From Croceifilum oryzae (lineage in GTDB: Bacteria > Bacillota > Bacilli > Thermoactinomycetales > Thermoactinomycetaceae): 64,000 nt of DNA. This document shows positions 27,469-37,134 of this stretch, in pieces (the stretch's first letter is position 1; each line of letters opens with the position of its first letter). Made by a program: the position numbers and the translations under genes. The notes under the pieces were generated by a model. It was not told where the DNA came from, searched no databases, and saw only the letters and a program-made list of their open reading frames with translations. The stretch is taken from positions 124,001 to 188,000 of the forward strand of contig NZ_JAUSUV010000004.1 in assembly GCF_030814315.1 (NCBI RefSeq). Direction: 5' to 3'.

Positions 27469-29010
27469 TTACTTCGCCTCTTGTTCTGACTCTTTTTTCG
27501 GCTGTAAGAGGTGTGTAGGATGATAATCAGGTTTCGTGAATGCTTTCTCCATATAATCTCTAACCTCTTTGCCTGCTACTTTATTAACTGCATCAAAGAA
27601 ATGAGCAAAAGTAGCATTGGTAAATTTGTTTTGAGCAAAGTACGTCTTCATGATCTGATCAAACTTTTTCTCTCCGACTTTATAATATAAATCAATTAAA
27701 GCAATATATCCTTTTTCATACACATATTGGCTATAGTCACTGGTAGAAGGATATTGATCCAATGGACGATTGATGGCTCCGGGCATTTCTTTTATTGCCT
27801 GCTTACTATTAGATAGATGTGTTTTAAATCCATACTTCCCTTTCGTATCATATTCATTAAAATACATATCGGCAAAGGTAGTAAAACTCTCATCTAATGC
27901 AGGGTCATTATAGGGATTGTTTCCAATCATGCCGTAGAACCATTGATGGGCAAGTTCATGAACCAGGGACATATTTGCCCCTTCGTTTGAATATTCCCCC
28001 ATTTGGATAATCGTTGGGTATTCCATATCTACACCCCCAACACGAGTCTCCATAATGTCAAATTCCGGGTACGCGTACTGTCCAACTTTTTGATTGAAAA
28101 AGGGAATCGCTTTTTCTACATCCTTTAATCCATTCAATGCGATTTCTTTACTCTGAGGATTTCTTTTATCATAGTAGCTACTCACCGTAATACCTGCTAT
28201 TTTTCGAGTTTCCTTTGTATAGTGAGGGCTCGCGAAGAAAACAAATTCTCTCACATTAGGAGCATCTACTTGAACGATCTTTTCATTCTGCTGGATTGTT
28301 TCCGTTTCTGTTCCTGTAGCTGCGACGGTCATTTCTTTTGGAACAGTAAGCTTCATTTTATAATCGGAGAAATCACTGTAATCGGATTCACCATCTGGAT
28401 GATACGGCTTTTCGTCCCATTTCTGTGCCTTTGGATCATACATCGAGAGAATCGGATACCATTTGGTAAGAGCGTAAAAACCATCTCTGTGGTTCATTCG
28501 TTGAAATCCAAAAGGAATCTTAACTGTGAAATCAATTTTTACATCAACGCGTTGATTCGGTTGTATAGGTGTAGATAATTGGATCTTGAGTACTTGTTTA
28601 TCTTGCGTATACGAGACTTTTTTTCCTTGAATGGTGACACTTTTGATTTCAATATCGCCTAAGAAATCCTTTTCCGTAATATTTGGGTATCGCTTTTTTA
28701 TTTCTGCAAGCATTTCTGGAGTACTTGGCTTCGCGTGCATATTACTCATGGTTTCTAGTTTGTTGTATGAATCAGGATATAGATGAAAGACTAAATCATT
28801 CAGATTTTGGGTGTATTTATTTTTAAATGACACCGTTTCACTTGCTTGAATGCTATGTTGATTCTGATCCAGCTTAGCGTCAATCTGATATTGGGGCTTG
28901 TCCATCTGATTTGGTTTTTCCTTTGCATCGGCGGCATGCAACGGGATGGAGGAAAGTGTGATACTTGATAAAATCGAGCCTGCAATCGCTATATTGGTCC
29001 ATTTTTTCAT
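27469..29010 (-). CDS. Secreted M1-family zinc metallopeptidase
   Basis: The 513-residue protein starts with a signal peptide (residues 1-27, MKKWTNIAIAGSILSS, cleavage near HAADA). It contains the gluzincin motif HELAHQWF at 351-358 with the third ligand Glu374 (ALDESFTTF). GGVDMEYP at 325-332 replaces the GAMEN exopeptidase motif. This suggests an extracellular aminopeptidase-like enzyme acting on peptides. The start ATG 29010 has AAGGAGAG upstream; the longer frame to 29094 has no such site. It is convergent with the VanW fragment and follows the orphan ABC permease gene on the same strand, after that gene's terminator. Confidence 0.92.
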   Translation of the reverse strand: MKKWTNIAIAGSILSSITLSSIPLHAADAKEKPNQMDKPQYQIDAKLDQNQHSIQASETVSFKNKYTQNLNDLVFHLYPDSYNKLETMSNMHAKPSTPEMLAEIKKRYPNITEKDFLGDIEIKSVTIQGKKVSYTQDKQVLKIQLSTPIQPNQRVDVKIDFTVKIPFGFQRMNHRDGFYALTKWYPILSMYDPKAQKWDEKPYHPDGESDYSDFSDYKMKLTVPKEMTVAATGTETETIQQNEKIVQVDAPNVREFVFFASPHYTKETRKIAGITVSSYYDKRNPQSKEIALNGLKDVEKAIPFFNQKVGQYAYPEFDIMETRVGGVDMEYPTIIQMGEYSNEGANMSLVHELAHQWFYGMIGNNPYNDPALDESFTTFADMYFNEYDTKGKYGFKTHLSNSKQAIKEMPGAINRPLDQYPSTSDYSQYVYEKGYIALIDLYYKVGEKKFDQIMKTYFAQNKFTNATFAHFFDAVNKVAGKEVRDYMEKAFTKPDYHPTHLLQPKKESEQEAK

Positions 29011-29149
29011 GTGAGAATCTCTCCTTGTTTTTAACCGAGTATGTATAAATGTAAATAAAGAAAGAACTGTGTACCATGGATTTACCTTAATCAAAACTTA
29101 CTATTTTGTAAGATGTAGCAGCAGGTTTAGGCTTTAAGAAGGCGCTATA

Positions 29150-29190
29150 AAAGAAAGCATTTCCTAATAATCAGGAAATGCTTTCTTTGC
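29150..29190 (-). terminator. Intrinsic terminator of the ABC permease gene
   Basis: AGAAAGCATTTCCT and AGGAAATGCTTTCT form a perfect 14-bp stem, with T runs on the minus strand. Confidence 0.85.
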
Positions 29191-29261
29191 TAATTTACGC
29201 ATTCAATATGATGGAAGTAGATGAATGCTATAAGAGTAGGATGTGGATCATCCAGCCCAAG

Positions 29262-31208
29262 TCAAATTTTCCCGTGATCCAAGTAGCGAAAGATCGTACG
29301 AATATACTTTGAGCGAATCCAGATGAAATAGAGAATTTGGATCACTCCAAAGATGGTAATGACCTGAAGGATCTTATAAAATGGAGCCCACTCAACGTTT
29401 TCTTTGTTCAAGAAAATGAGAACCATATAAGTATGGACAGAAGCGATAATAAAGGGAACGAAGAAGAAAATGGCTAACTGACGCGTGATCATTCGCTTGA
29501 TCTCTTTTCTTTTAAGACCGATCTTGGTTAAGTTTCGATACTTTTCCCTTTCCCCTTGAATGTTTGCAAACAAGCGGAAGTAGAGGAAACTAATTGCTGC
29601 GATGAAGAAGACTGTACTAATAAAGGAGCCAATGAAGAAGAAGGTTTTATTGTGTATGAGCTCTCTTTGAAAATGATTAGCTGCAGTCATTACTTGCCTA
29701 GGTCCTTCGTTAAATCGTTTTGTGATTTGAGTACTAAAGTCCCCCAGTCGAGTCCAGTTTGGAATCTGATACTCTACAAGGATGTATGTTGGATAGATTG
29801 ATTTTATTTCGCGATAAAGCTCATCACTTACTACATAATAAGTGTGTGCTACATATTTAAAATAGGGTGTGTCATCTGTTCCAATTATGTTTAGTTTTCT
29901 TCCTTCTACTTCCATTTCTTTTTTTTGAAATGTAGAAGGTGGGTTTACTCCTAAACCTTCCCAAACCAATTCTAGGGAATCATTTTCTTCAAGAGATATG
30001 GGTTTCCTACCTAGAAAGTGAGCCAACTGATTGAAGCTGGAGTTGGATAGGAGTGCTATCGTCACTTCTCCTTCCCCGGGCATCATGGGTAGCGTATTCA
30101 AAGCGAGAAGCGGAATCTGGGTTTTTTCATATTCATATCCATTTTTTTCAAGATACGTATCAATATAATTTATATTTTCTTTTAGATTTTGATCTTGAGG
30201 ATACGATAGATAAGAGATCGGAACCAAAGATTCCTTCAGTATTTGCTCAGCTGTATATAGATAGCTTGTATACAGATTTGCTGTAAAGGCTAAGGAAATC
30301 GTGATTAACACTGTAGATATGAATAAGTTTCGGGCGTTATGCTTCGCTTGATGAGCTAGGTTGGAGACCCAGAGCAGGTTTGTCTTATAAAAATAAAAAG
30401 GCGAATTCCGTTTTAATAACATAATACCTATCGTACTTATTTGAGAGAAGAGGAGATAGGTAACACCTGTCAGAATAACAAAGACTATTTTGATATCGTA
30501 GCCTGAGTACATTAGCCACTCTGTAAACTTACCTTCTTTCAATTCATTCTGGTTCTGGATTGCATACACTAACAACCCATACATAAGTAGAGTAATGGTA
30601 ATGCCACATATTGCTGATAGAAGAGAAGCCTTTGATTGACGATTTTGTTTTCGACTTTTGGATAATAGGCTGTGGATGTTTTGGGAGCGAACCAAAAATG
30701 GAGACAGGATTGATACCAAAATAAATAAGCTGATGAACGCGAAAAAAGTTAACACAATTGGAATAGCAGATAAACTAAATTCTAAACGGAACTGAAATAT
30801 CATGGATATGACGAAAAAGAAATACTTTGCAAAAAGAAGTCCTAGTAGGATTCCAGAGATGATGGAAATGAAGCCAATCAGGACATTTTCAAAAAACATC
30901 AGTTTGATAAACTGCGAATCCGCTATGCCTAGCAGGCGGAGTAGACCAAACTCTCCCCACCGTCTATGGAGAAACGTTCCAAATGAGTACAAAATAAATA
31001 GTAACGAACATCCATATTGATAAGGTAAGATCATCGCTAATATTTCGGTTAAGTTCCTTGAACTATCTGATATATCCATATCAGGATGAAAGTAGGCGAC
31101 TGAAAAGATAAAAAAGACCATAACTGAAATGGTACTTGTCATAAAAAAAACCAAATAGGAGGAGAGATTTCGTTGTACATTGCGCAAGGCAAACTGTTTA
31201 AATGTCAT
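29262..31208 (-). CDS. BceB-type FtsX-like ABC transporter permease (orphan)
   Basis: The 648-residue membrane protein begins MTFKQFALRNVQRNLSSYLV, the typical BceB N-terminus. It has about ten predicted helices and a large extracellular loop (about 300-510) between TM 7 and 8. Such permeases work with a BceA ATPase in bacitracin and lantibiotic sensing or resistance, often next to a BceRS two-component system. No ATPase or two-component gene lies within reach, so this one is an orphan or uses an ATPase encoded elsewhere. A related orphan lies at 59410-61326. Its own terminator lies downstream. Confidence 0.88.
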   Translation of the reverse strand: MTFKQFALRNVQRNLSSYLVFFMTSTISVMVFFIFSVAYFHPDMDISDSSRNLTEILAMILPYQYGCSLLFILYSFGTFLHRRWGEFGLLRLLGIADSQFIKLMFFENVLIGFISIISGILLGLLFAKYFFFVISMIFQFRLEFSLSAIPIVLTFFAFISLFILVSILSPFLVRSQNIHSLLSKSRKQNRQSKASLLSAICGITITLLMYGLLVYAIQNQNELKEGKFTEWLMYSGYDIKIVFVILTGVTYLLFSQISTIGIMLLKRNSPFYFYKTNLLWVSNLAHQAKHNARNLFISTVLITISLAFTANLYTSYLYTAEQILKESLVPISYLSYPQDQNLKENINYIDTYLEKNGYEYEKTQIPLLALNTLPMMPGEGEVTIALLSNSSFNQLAHFLGRKPISLEENDSLELVWEGLGVNPPSTFQKKEMEVEGRKLNIIGTDDTPYFKYVAHTYYVVSDELYREIKSIYPTYILVEYQIPNWTRLGDFSTQITKRFNEGPRQVMTAANHFQRELIHNKTFFFIGSFISTVFFIAAISFLYFRLFANIQGEREKYRNLTKIGLKRKEIKRMITRQLAIFFFVPFIIASVHTYMVLIFLNKENVEWAPFYKILQVITIFGVIQILYFIWIRSKYIRTIFRYLDHGKI

Positions 31209-31432
31209 ATCTGGCTCCTCCTAGTAATGAAAGTACATTTAAAAAACCTCTTGTTGATCGGCACCTTTGTAGATTTTGCATACTTTTCTCAGTTCTAACA
31301 CAATTATTTTAATCCTTGTCTATGTCTGTCTTATTGTTTCATTTTCTTCTATTTTTACACCATAGACGAGTTGATTCTATCGAACTCCATAACAGATGGA
31401 TTACACATTTGTAAGCTAATAATGAAGAAGGT

Positions 31433-32410
31433 TTGAAGGCTATTGCAAAAGCTCGCTTTCGGTCAGAAGATTACGGCCAAAGGAGTTCAGATATGGTGGA
31501 TGTTGCTGATTTAGCGGATGAATTATCTTCTCTGTACCCTACAGAATCAAAGGAATTAATCAGTTCAGTCAAAAAATCAGTGATTTATAACATCAATAGC
31601 TTGGGGAATCCGCGGGCAAATGGATTATCAATCTACTTTCCATCAAAGGATCGTCCGAGCTTTAGATCCAATGCTGTGAAGTACGATGAAAATAACTTCT
31701 CCGAATCATACGAACAGTTTATCAAGGGGTATGTGGATCGATTGTTGGGCAAGGAAAAGGGCATCAAATCGGAGAAACTATCTCTAAAAAAATCTATGAT
31801 GAATCAAGACACTACAGGTTTTGAAGTGAAAGTAAGCCCTGAAGATGCTTCTTCATTGGTAAATGTGAAAGGGATTGTAGGACAATATGAAGCAGGATCT
31901 ACCAGTAAAATTCGTGTTCTCGGTACAGACCAGAATCATGTGAAGTTGGACGAGAAAACAGGTATCATCAAAGGACAGTGGAATCAAGATTGGCCGATGT
32001 TATCTGGACAGATGGTCCCAATGTTCGTCACCAATCAGACAGCTCAGCAAGCGACTTATGTAATACCAGTTAAGGTAAATGGTGAAAAAATGGAGTTAGT
32101 CGTCCTCCACAACAAGCAAGCGAATACGTATGACGTTTTAGGTGCATGGGGTGGGGTTGATCCGAAAACAGGTGTGCCTGATCGGAACCTTCGTAAAGTG
32201 AAAGAGGGAGATAAGATCATCCCATTATATCCAACCATTGACCAGAAAACCAATCAGCGTGGGATGGTAGACGGTAAAGAGTTTACTGCTGGGAAAGTAT
32301 TAAGTCTCCAGTGGCAAGCATTACAAAAGGATCAGAACTTCCTCTATGGATTTGAGCTCACCAACTTTGCACAAAATCATTCTATTTCGGATTTTACTGC
32401 TGTAAAGTAA
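31433..32410 (+). pseudogene. Clostripain-family (C11) peptidase, 5'-truncated
   Basis: The ~325 codons read RSSDMVDVADLADEL, NPRANGLSIYFPSKDRP and a C-terminal beta-rich region. They match the C-terminal half of clostripain-like C11 peptidases. The catalytic His and Cys region normally lies upstream. A TAA lies just ahead of the first codons, and no start with a convincing ribosome-binding site is present. So the gene has lost its 5' end, including the active site. A downstream terminator is intact (32417-32450). A truncated but functional non-catalytic protein is possible but less likely. Confidence 0.75.
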
Positions 32411-32416
32411 GATCAT

Positions 32417-32450
32417 CAAACCTGCCCTCTCTCGATGGGTAGGTTTGTTT
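32417..32450 (+). terminator. Intrinsic terminator after the clostripain relic
   Basis: CAAACCTGCCC (32417-32427) pairs with GGGTAGGTTTG (32437-32447, one mismatch), followed by TTTT. Confidence 0.75.
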
Positions 32451-32905
32451 TATATAGGGGTAGAGGGAGCGAACATCATCAAGATCTAAATGGAAAGAAA
32501 TATCCGCAACTTCTTGTTTTCCCTTTTGCAACATGATCAGTTTCGTCTCATTATGAGAGTCATTCTGCTCTTTGAAGTCCGAAAATTCGATTATTTACTT
32601 GCCTAGCTGGATCAATTCTAGGGGTAGCGGTAGGGAGCGGCTATTTTGCCGCCACTTCGTAAAATACTGGAAATTAGATCGGATAATGGGACAGCCCCGA
32701 CACAAGACAAGGTCCAGGAGGGAAGACACTCTTGACTTCCTCTCGCGACTTATACTTATAGATGTACTTAAATTATTTGTCCTTACATAAGAGTAAGACT
32801 CCGTTAAGATAAATCTATAGTATGTAAGGTTTTATTCCTGTAAATTGGTGAATGTAGTCATAAACATAAAGAAATTACGATTTTAGAGGAGCCAATCAAT
32901 ATGGG
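32451..32905. other. Stretch without an intact gene
   Basis: About 450 bases of mixed sequence with no credible full-length gene. The minus strand is readable without stops for at least about 45 codons around 32461-32590 (reading IIEFSDFKEQND and EVADISFHLDLDD). This looks protein-like but has no start, so it may be a relic. Some GC-richer stretches differ from the surroundings. Confidence 0.4.
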
Positions 32906-33398
32906 AAAAGCTTACGAAATCTATCTGAAATGATGGACGAGAGGGGCTTATCGATCTCTCATACCACAATCATGAGATGGGTACATGAATACGGACCAGA
33001 GTTAGAAAAGCGACTCCGTCGATTTTTAAAGCTTACGAATGGATCATGGAGAGTTGATGAGACCTATTTGAAGGTAGAAGGGGAGTGGGTTTATCTATAC
33101 CGTTCAGTTGATTCCGCAGGAAACACAGTGAACTTCCTCTTGAGTAGAAAGTGAGATCACAAAGCAGCCAAACGATGCTTTCATAAAGCTTTACTCTCTC
33201 CTCACAATCCGATTCCACGTGTTATTGTAATCGATGGAAATAAGGCGAACCCTCCCGCGATTGAGCATTTGAAATAACCGGATCGAACAGGATCACCGAT
33301 TTATCAAAAGGAAAATGCGGTTCATGATGGGGTTACAATCCTTTCGAACTACCTACTTTCTGATTCAATCTCTAGTCCCTCTGTCTCTGAAGAAGTAA
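32906..33398 (+). mobile_element. IS6-family transposase remnant (broken by stops and a frameshift)
   Basis: The first 83 codons up to the stop at 33152-33154 (KSLRNLSEMM, SISHTTIMRWVHEYGPEL, SWRVDETYLKVEGEWVYLYR) match the IS6/IS26/IS240 DDE transposase group. They carry the first and second Asp. Beyond the TGA the same frame continues (HKAAKRCFHKALLSP, PRVIVIDGNKA) to another stop. A shifted frame then gives NRIEQDHRFIKRKMR with the catalytic Glu region. So the element is decayed by two stops and a frameshift. Its N-terminal ~50 residues and terminal inverted repeats were not found. Confidence 0.85.
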
Positions 33399-33449
33399 AT
33401 TTCATACAGAACCTTTTCAATCTGGGAGATTAGGCTTCCTTTCATGGAG

Positions 33450-33495
33450 GATAACTAGCTGTTTTTTTGTTTTCTTCTGTTTTTCGCACCAGAAC
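33450..33495 (+). repeat. Left inverted repeat (46 bp) flanking the subtilase pseudogene
   Basis: The 46-bp sequence beginning GATAACTAGCTG and ending CACCAGAAC is repeated in reverse complement at 35322-35366. The two differ only by one A in the A/T run. Together the pair encloses the protease gene. Confidence 0.9.
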
Positions 33496-33581
33496 CATTT
33501 AGAATAATATAAAATTTGCTCAAATAAAGCGAGTTTATCTCATTTTGTACCTTGAGCGAAGCGAAAGGAATGATTATAACA

Positions 33582-35246
33582 ATGAAAAAAAGTATTATTG
33601 CATCTCTTAGTTTCATAATGACAGTAACTTGTATGAGCTCTTATAGTCATGCTGAAGTAAAAAATACATCTATACCTCAACAATATACAGGAAAAGGGGT
33701 AAAGGTAGCGATAATTGATTCTGGAATTGATCGAGAGCATCCTGATTTAAAGAAAAATTATCTAAAAGGATATGATTTCATAGAGAACGACCACGACCCA
33801 CAAGATACGAATGGACACGGAACTCATGTAGCCGGGATTGTTAAGAAGACAGCTCCAGATGTCTCACTTTTAGTTTATCGTGTAGGGGATGGGAAAAGTA
33901 TTCCGAAAGCAATTGATCGGGCAATCGCCGATGGGGCTCAAGTAATCAATATATCAATGGAAGGAGAAGAGGATGCACGTCAAGCAGCTCAAAGAGCAAT
34001 CAATAAAAGTATTCCTGTCGTTGTTGCGAATGGAAATAGTGGACCTGACTTATGGACAGTAAATTATTTGTCCAGTGCACCTGAGGTGATTAGCGTAGGA
34101 AATTTAAAACAACGGGGAATTAGCCAAATTTTACTCAGTGCCCCTGGTATACAACAAGACATTCAGTACAGAGGAATATACTCTCCGGCACCCAAACCAG
34201 GGAAATATCCGATTGTGGATTTATCAGCTCTAACTTTAGAGGCTATTCAAAAAGAGGATCTAAAAAATAAAATAGTGATATTGGATAATGTGAATAACAT
34301 GAATGAAGCTCTATTACAGGAACTTCACAAAAAAGAGGTAGTAGCAATGCTTGTTGCAGATGAAGACGACCGATCAGAGAAGCAAGGTATTCAATCAAAC
34401 AATAAAAACAAAGCTCCCGCCTTTAAGATCCCTCTATCTATAATTACAAAGAAAGAAATACAAATACTAGAGAAAGCAGCCAAAGAACAAAAAATTATTA
34501 CTATTTCACATGATAGTGAAGAACGAATATATTTCAGCAGTTCTCATGGTCCTACCGTAGAGTCATAGCAAATTAAGCCGGATATCTCTGCTCCCGGAGT
34601 AAATATTGAAAGTACATTTCCACGGAACGTAACCAATACTCCTATAGGCTGGGATATCCAAATTACTAAAAAGGGATACGCTATGATGACAGGAACTAGT
34701 ATGGCAGCTCCAAATATAACTGGAGCCATAGCATTAATAAAGCAAAAACATCCAGACTGGTCTCCCGCTGAAATCCGCGCAGCCTTAACGAGTACAGCTA
34801 GACTGATTGAGGATCGACAGAACCGGATTGTAACCCCCCTAGCGCAAGGATCGGGACTAGTAGATATCGATAAAGCTTTGAAGGCAGAGATACTACCATT
34901 AATGAACAATCTGAGCTTTGAGCTCTTAAAGTCTCATACTGGGACCCAAACCATTACACAACACTTAAAGATCAAAAATGTATCCAATCTAACTCAGACT
35001 TTCACTACGAAAAATCAATTATTAGAGGGAAAAGCAACAGTTCACATGCCTGATTCTATCACAATACCTGCACATGAGACGGTGGTAGTTCCTGTGAAAT
35101 TAAAAGTAAACACCTCTCTTGTCATGAATAAACATATTGGCATTATTCAGCTAACAAAAGAGAAGGAACAAATAAACATTCCCTATATCGCATTAGTAAG
35201 TTCCAAAGACGGTTGTGTTGCATCCCCCTCAAGTCATCCATGTTGA
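33582..35246 (+). pseudogene. Subtilisin-like (S8) serine protease with PA domain, interrupted by one TAG
   Basis: The gene starts at ATG 33582 with AAAGGAATG upstream and a signal peptide (MKKSIIASLSFIM). The catalytic triad is visible: Asp in VAIIDSGIDREHPD, His in GHGTHVAGI, and Ser in MTGTSMAAPNITGA. A PA-domain-like insert between His and Ser resembles Vpr-type subtilases. A single in-frame TAG (34566-34568) falls before KPDISAPG. Otherwise the frame is intact to 35246, so it is a recent nonsense mutation rather than decay. It is the only gene between 45-bp inverted repeats. A beta-rich C-terminal segment follows the protease domain. Confidence 0.85.
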
Positions 35247-35321
35247 GCTTCGCTACACCAAAGATGATGGAAATAGGAGGAAGGTCGACTTAACTTGGTG
35301 GCTTAGAGCCTATCATCAAGA

Positions 35322-35366
35322 GTTCTGGTGCGAAAAACAGAAGAAAACAAAAAACAGCTAGTTATC
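35322..35366 (-). repeat. Right inverted repeat (45 bp) flanking the subtilase pseudogene
   Basis: Reverse complement of 33450-33495 except for one missing base in the A run. It starts GTTCTGGTGCG and ends GCTAGTTATC. No target-site duplication is visible outside the pair. Confidence 0.9.
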
Positions 35367-35411
35367 ACATTTTTACAAAAATAAGGTAACAAATAATTTT
35401 CAAAATACATA

Positions 35412-35441
35412 TTGTTATATAACAGAAAACTGTGTTAGTAT
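35412..35441 (+). promoter_or_regulatory. Probable aceBA promoter with upstream operator palindrome
   Basis: TTGTTA (35412-35417) and TAGTAT (35436-35441), spaced by 18 bp, form a plausible promoter. A perfect 12-bp palindrome TGTTATATAACA (35413-35424) overlaps the -35 box, so a bound repressor would block RNA polymerase. Confidence 0.55.
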
Positions 35442-35462
35442 AGATTATGAAAAAGGCAATAT

Positions 35463-35474
35463 TGTTATACAACA
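35463..35474 (+). promoter_or_regulatory. Second aceBA operator-like palindrome
   Basis: TGTTATACAACA repeats the first palindrome with one base changed. It lies exactly 50 bp downstream, within the transcribed leader. The pair suggests cooperative binding by one dimeric repressor. Confidence 0.5.
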
Positions 35475-35507
35475 GTAAGTTCTTTGTTGGATAGAGGGGG
35501 AGTTTAG

Positions 35508-37112
35508 TTGAATCAAGAGTTTTTGGTTCCAGATAAAGTAACGATTTTAGGGGAGTGTAGTGAATCGGGGCATCAGATCTTAACTCCAAGTGCTATTTCA
35601 TTTCTTGTGGAGTTAGCAAAATGTTTCAGACAACGCAGGGATGAACTGATGTATAACAGGATAGGCCGTCAGACAGAAATGGATCAAGGAGTTCTGCCCG
35701 ATTTTCTACCTGAAACCCAAAGTATTCGGGAAAGTGATTGGACCATCGCTTCGTTACCCGAGGATTTGCTAGATCGCCGTGTCGAGATTACGGGACCCGC
35801 GAGTGATCGGAAGATGGTTATCAATGCGCTTAATTCTGGAGCCAAAGTCTTCATGGCGGATCTGGAAGATTCGAATTCCCCGAGTTGGGAGAACTGCATA
35901 CAAGGGCAGATCCATCTTCGAGATGCGATTCGTCGTCAGATTGATTTTGTAAATGAGGTTGGCAAAGAGTATAGATTGAAGGAAAAAACGGCTGTTTTGC
36001 TCGTACGTCCGCGAGGATGGCACCTTGATGAAAAGCATTTTCTTGTTGATGAAAAACCAATCCCTGCTAGTTTATTTGATTTTGGACTTTATTTTTATCA
36101 TAACGCTCAAGAATTGCTCGCACGCGGTACGGGTCCTTATTTTTACTTACCTAAGTTGGAAAGTCATCTGGAGGCTAGGCTTTGGAATGATGTATTTGTA
36201 TTTGCTCAAGATTATATGAAGATTCCACAAGGCACGATTAAAGCAACTGTGTTAATTGAAACGATTTTGGCTGCATTTGAAATGGATGAGATTTTATATG
36301 AATTACGGGAGCATTCAGCTGGATTGAATTGTGGAAGATGGGATTATATCTTCAGCTACATTAAGAAGTTATCCAAGCAACCCGAAGTCGTCCTACCAGA
36401 TAGATCTCAGGTTACGATGACGGTTCCTTTTATGAGGGCTTATACCTTATTAACGGTGAAAACGTGCCATCGAAGAAATGCTCCTGCGATTGGTGGAATG
36501 GCGGCGCAAATTCCTGTTAAGGGAAATCCAGAGCTACATCAAGAAGCGATGGATAAGGTAAAAGTCGATAAAGAAAGAGAAGCATCTGACGGACATGATG
36601 GAACATGGGTGGCTCATCCCGCTTTAGTTCCCATTGCGATGGAAGTATTTGACCGAATAATGCCAGCTCCAAATCAAACCTCCAAACAGCGACCTGATGT
36701 AGAAGTTTCCGCTAGTGATTTACTTGCTGTGCCTGAAGGTACGATCACCGAAGAAGGGTTACGCATGAATATTCGAGTGGGTGTTCAATATCTAGAAGCG
36801 TGGTTGCGAGGTTTTGGAGCGGTAGCTCTTAATTATTTGATGGAAGATGTTGCAACTGCTGAAATCTCGAGAGCACAAGTTTGGCAGTGGATTCGTCATG
36901 AAAAAGGTGTGCTTGAAGATGGTCGAAAAGTAACAGCTGAGTTATTTCAAGATCTACTCCAGGAAGAGTTGCTGAAGTTAAAAGTGGAAATAGGCGAAGA
37001 GCGATATATCCAAAGTCGTTTTCAAGAAGCAACTCAGTTGTTTTCGGAGCTTACACGTAAAGATGAGTTTGAAGAGTTCTTAACGATACCGGCTTATGAC
37101 ATTTTAACCTAA
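35508..37112 (+). CDS. aceB: Malate synthase A
   Basis: Condenses glyoxylate with acetyl-CoA to malate in the glyoxylate shunt. The 534-residue protein has the type A pattern: [90 protein letters not shown] (active-site region) and [15 protein letters not shown]. The start is TTG 35508 after AGAGGGGGAG. aceA follows after 22 bp, so the two form the aceBA operon. Two palindromes upstream suggest shared repression. Confidence 0.97.
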   Translation: MNQEFLVPDKVTILGECSESGHQILTPSAISFLVELAKCFRQRRDELMYNRIGRQTEMDQGVLPDFLPETQSIRESDWTIASLPEDLLDRRVEITGPASDRKMVINALNSGAKVFMADLEDSNSPSWENCIQGQIHLRDAIRRQIDFVNEVGKEYRLKEKTAVLLVRPRGWHLDEKHFLVDEKPIPASLFDFGLYFYHNAQELLARGTGPYFYLPKLESHLEARLWNDVFVFAQDYMKIPQGTIKATVLIETILAAFEMDEILYELREHSAGLNCGRWDYIFSYIKKLSKQPEVVLPDRSQVTMTVPFMRAYTLLTVKTCHRRNAPAIGGMAAQIPVKGNPELHQEAMDKVKVDKEREASDGHDGTWVAHPALVPIAMEVFDRIMPAPNQTSKQRPDVEVSASDLLAVPEGTITEEGLRMNIRVGVQYLEAWLRGFGAVALNYLMEDVATAEISRAQVWQWIRHEKGVLEDGRKVTAELFQDLLQEELLKLKVEIGEERYIQSRFQEATQLFSELTRKDEFEEFLTIPAYDILT

Positions 37113-37134
37113 TGATAAAAAGGAGTGGATGATC

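Noticed and set aside
34566-34568. Programmed readthrough or recoded TAG in the subtilase
   Set aside because: Only the first codon after the stop fits a known leaky context, and no structural signal was seen. A nonsense mutation is simpler.
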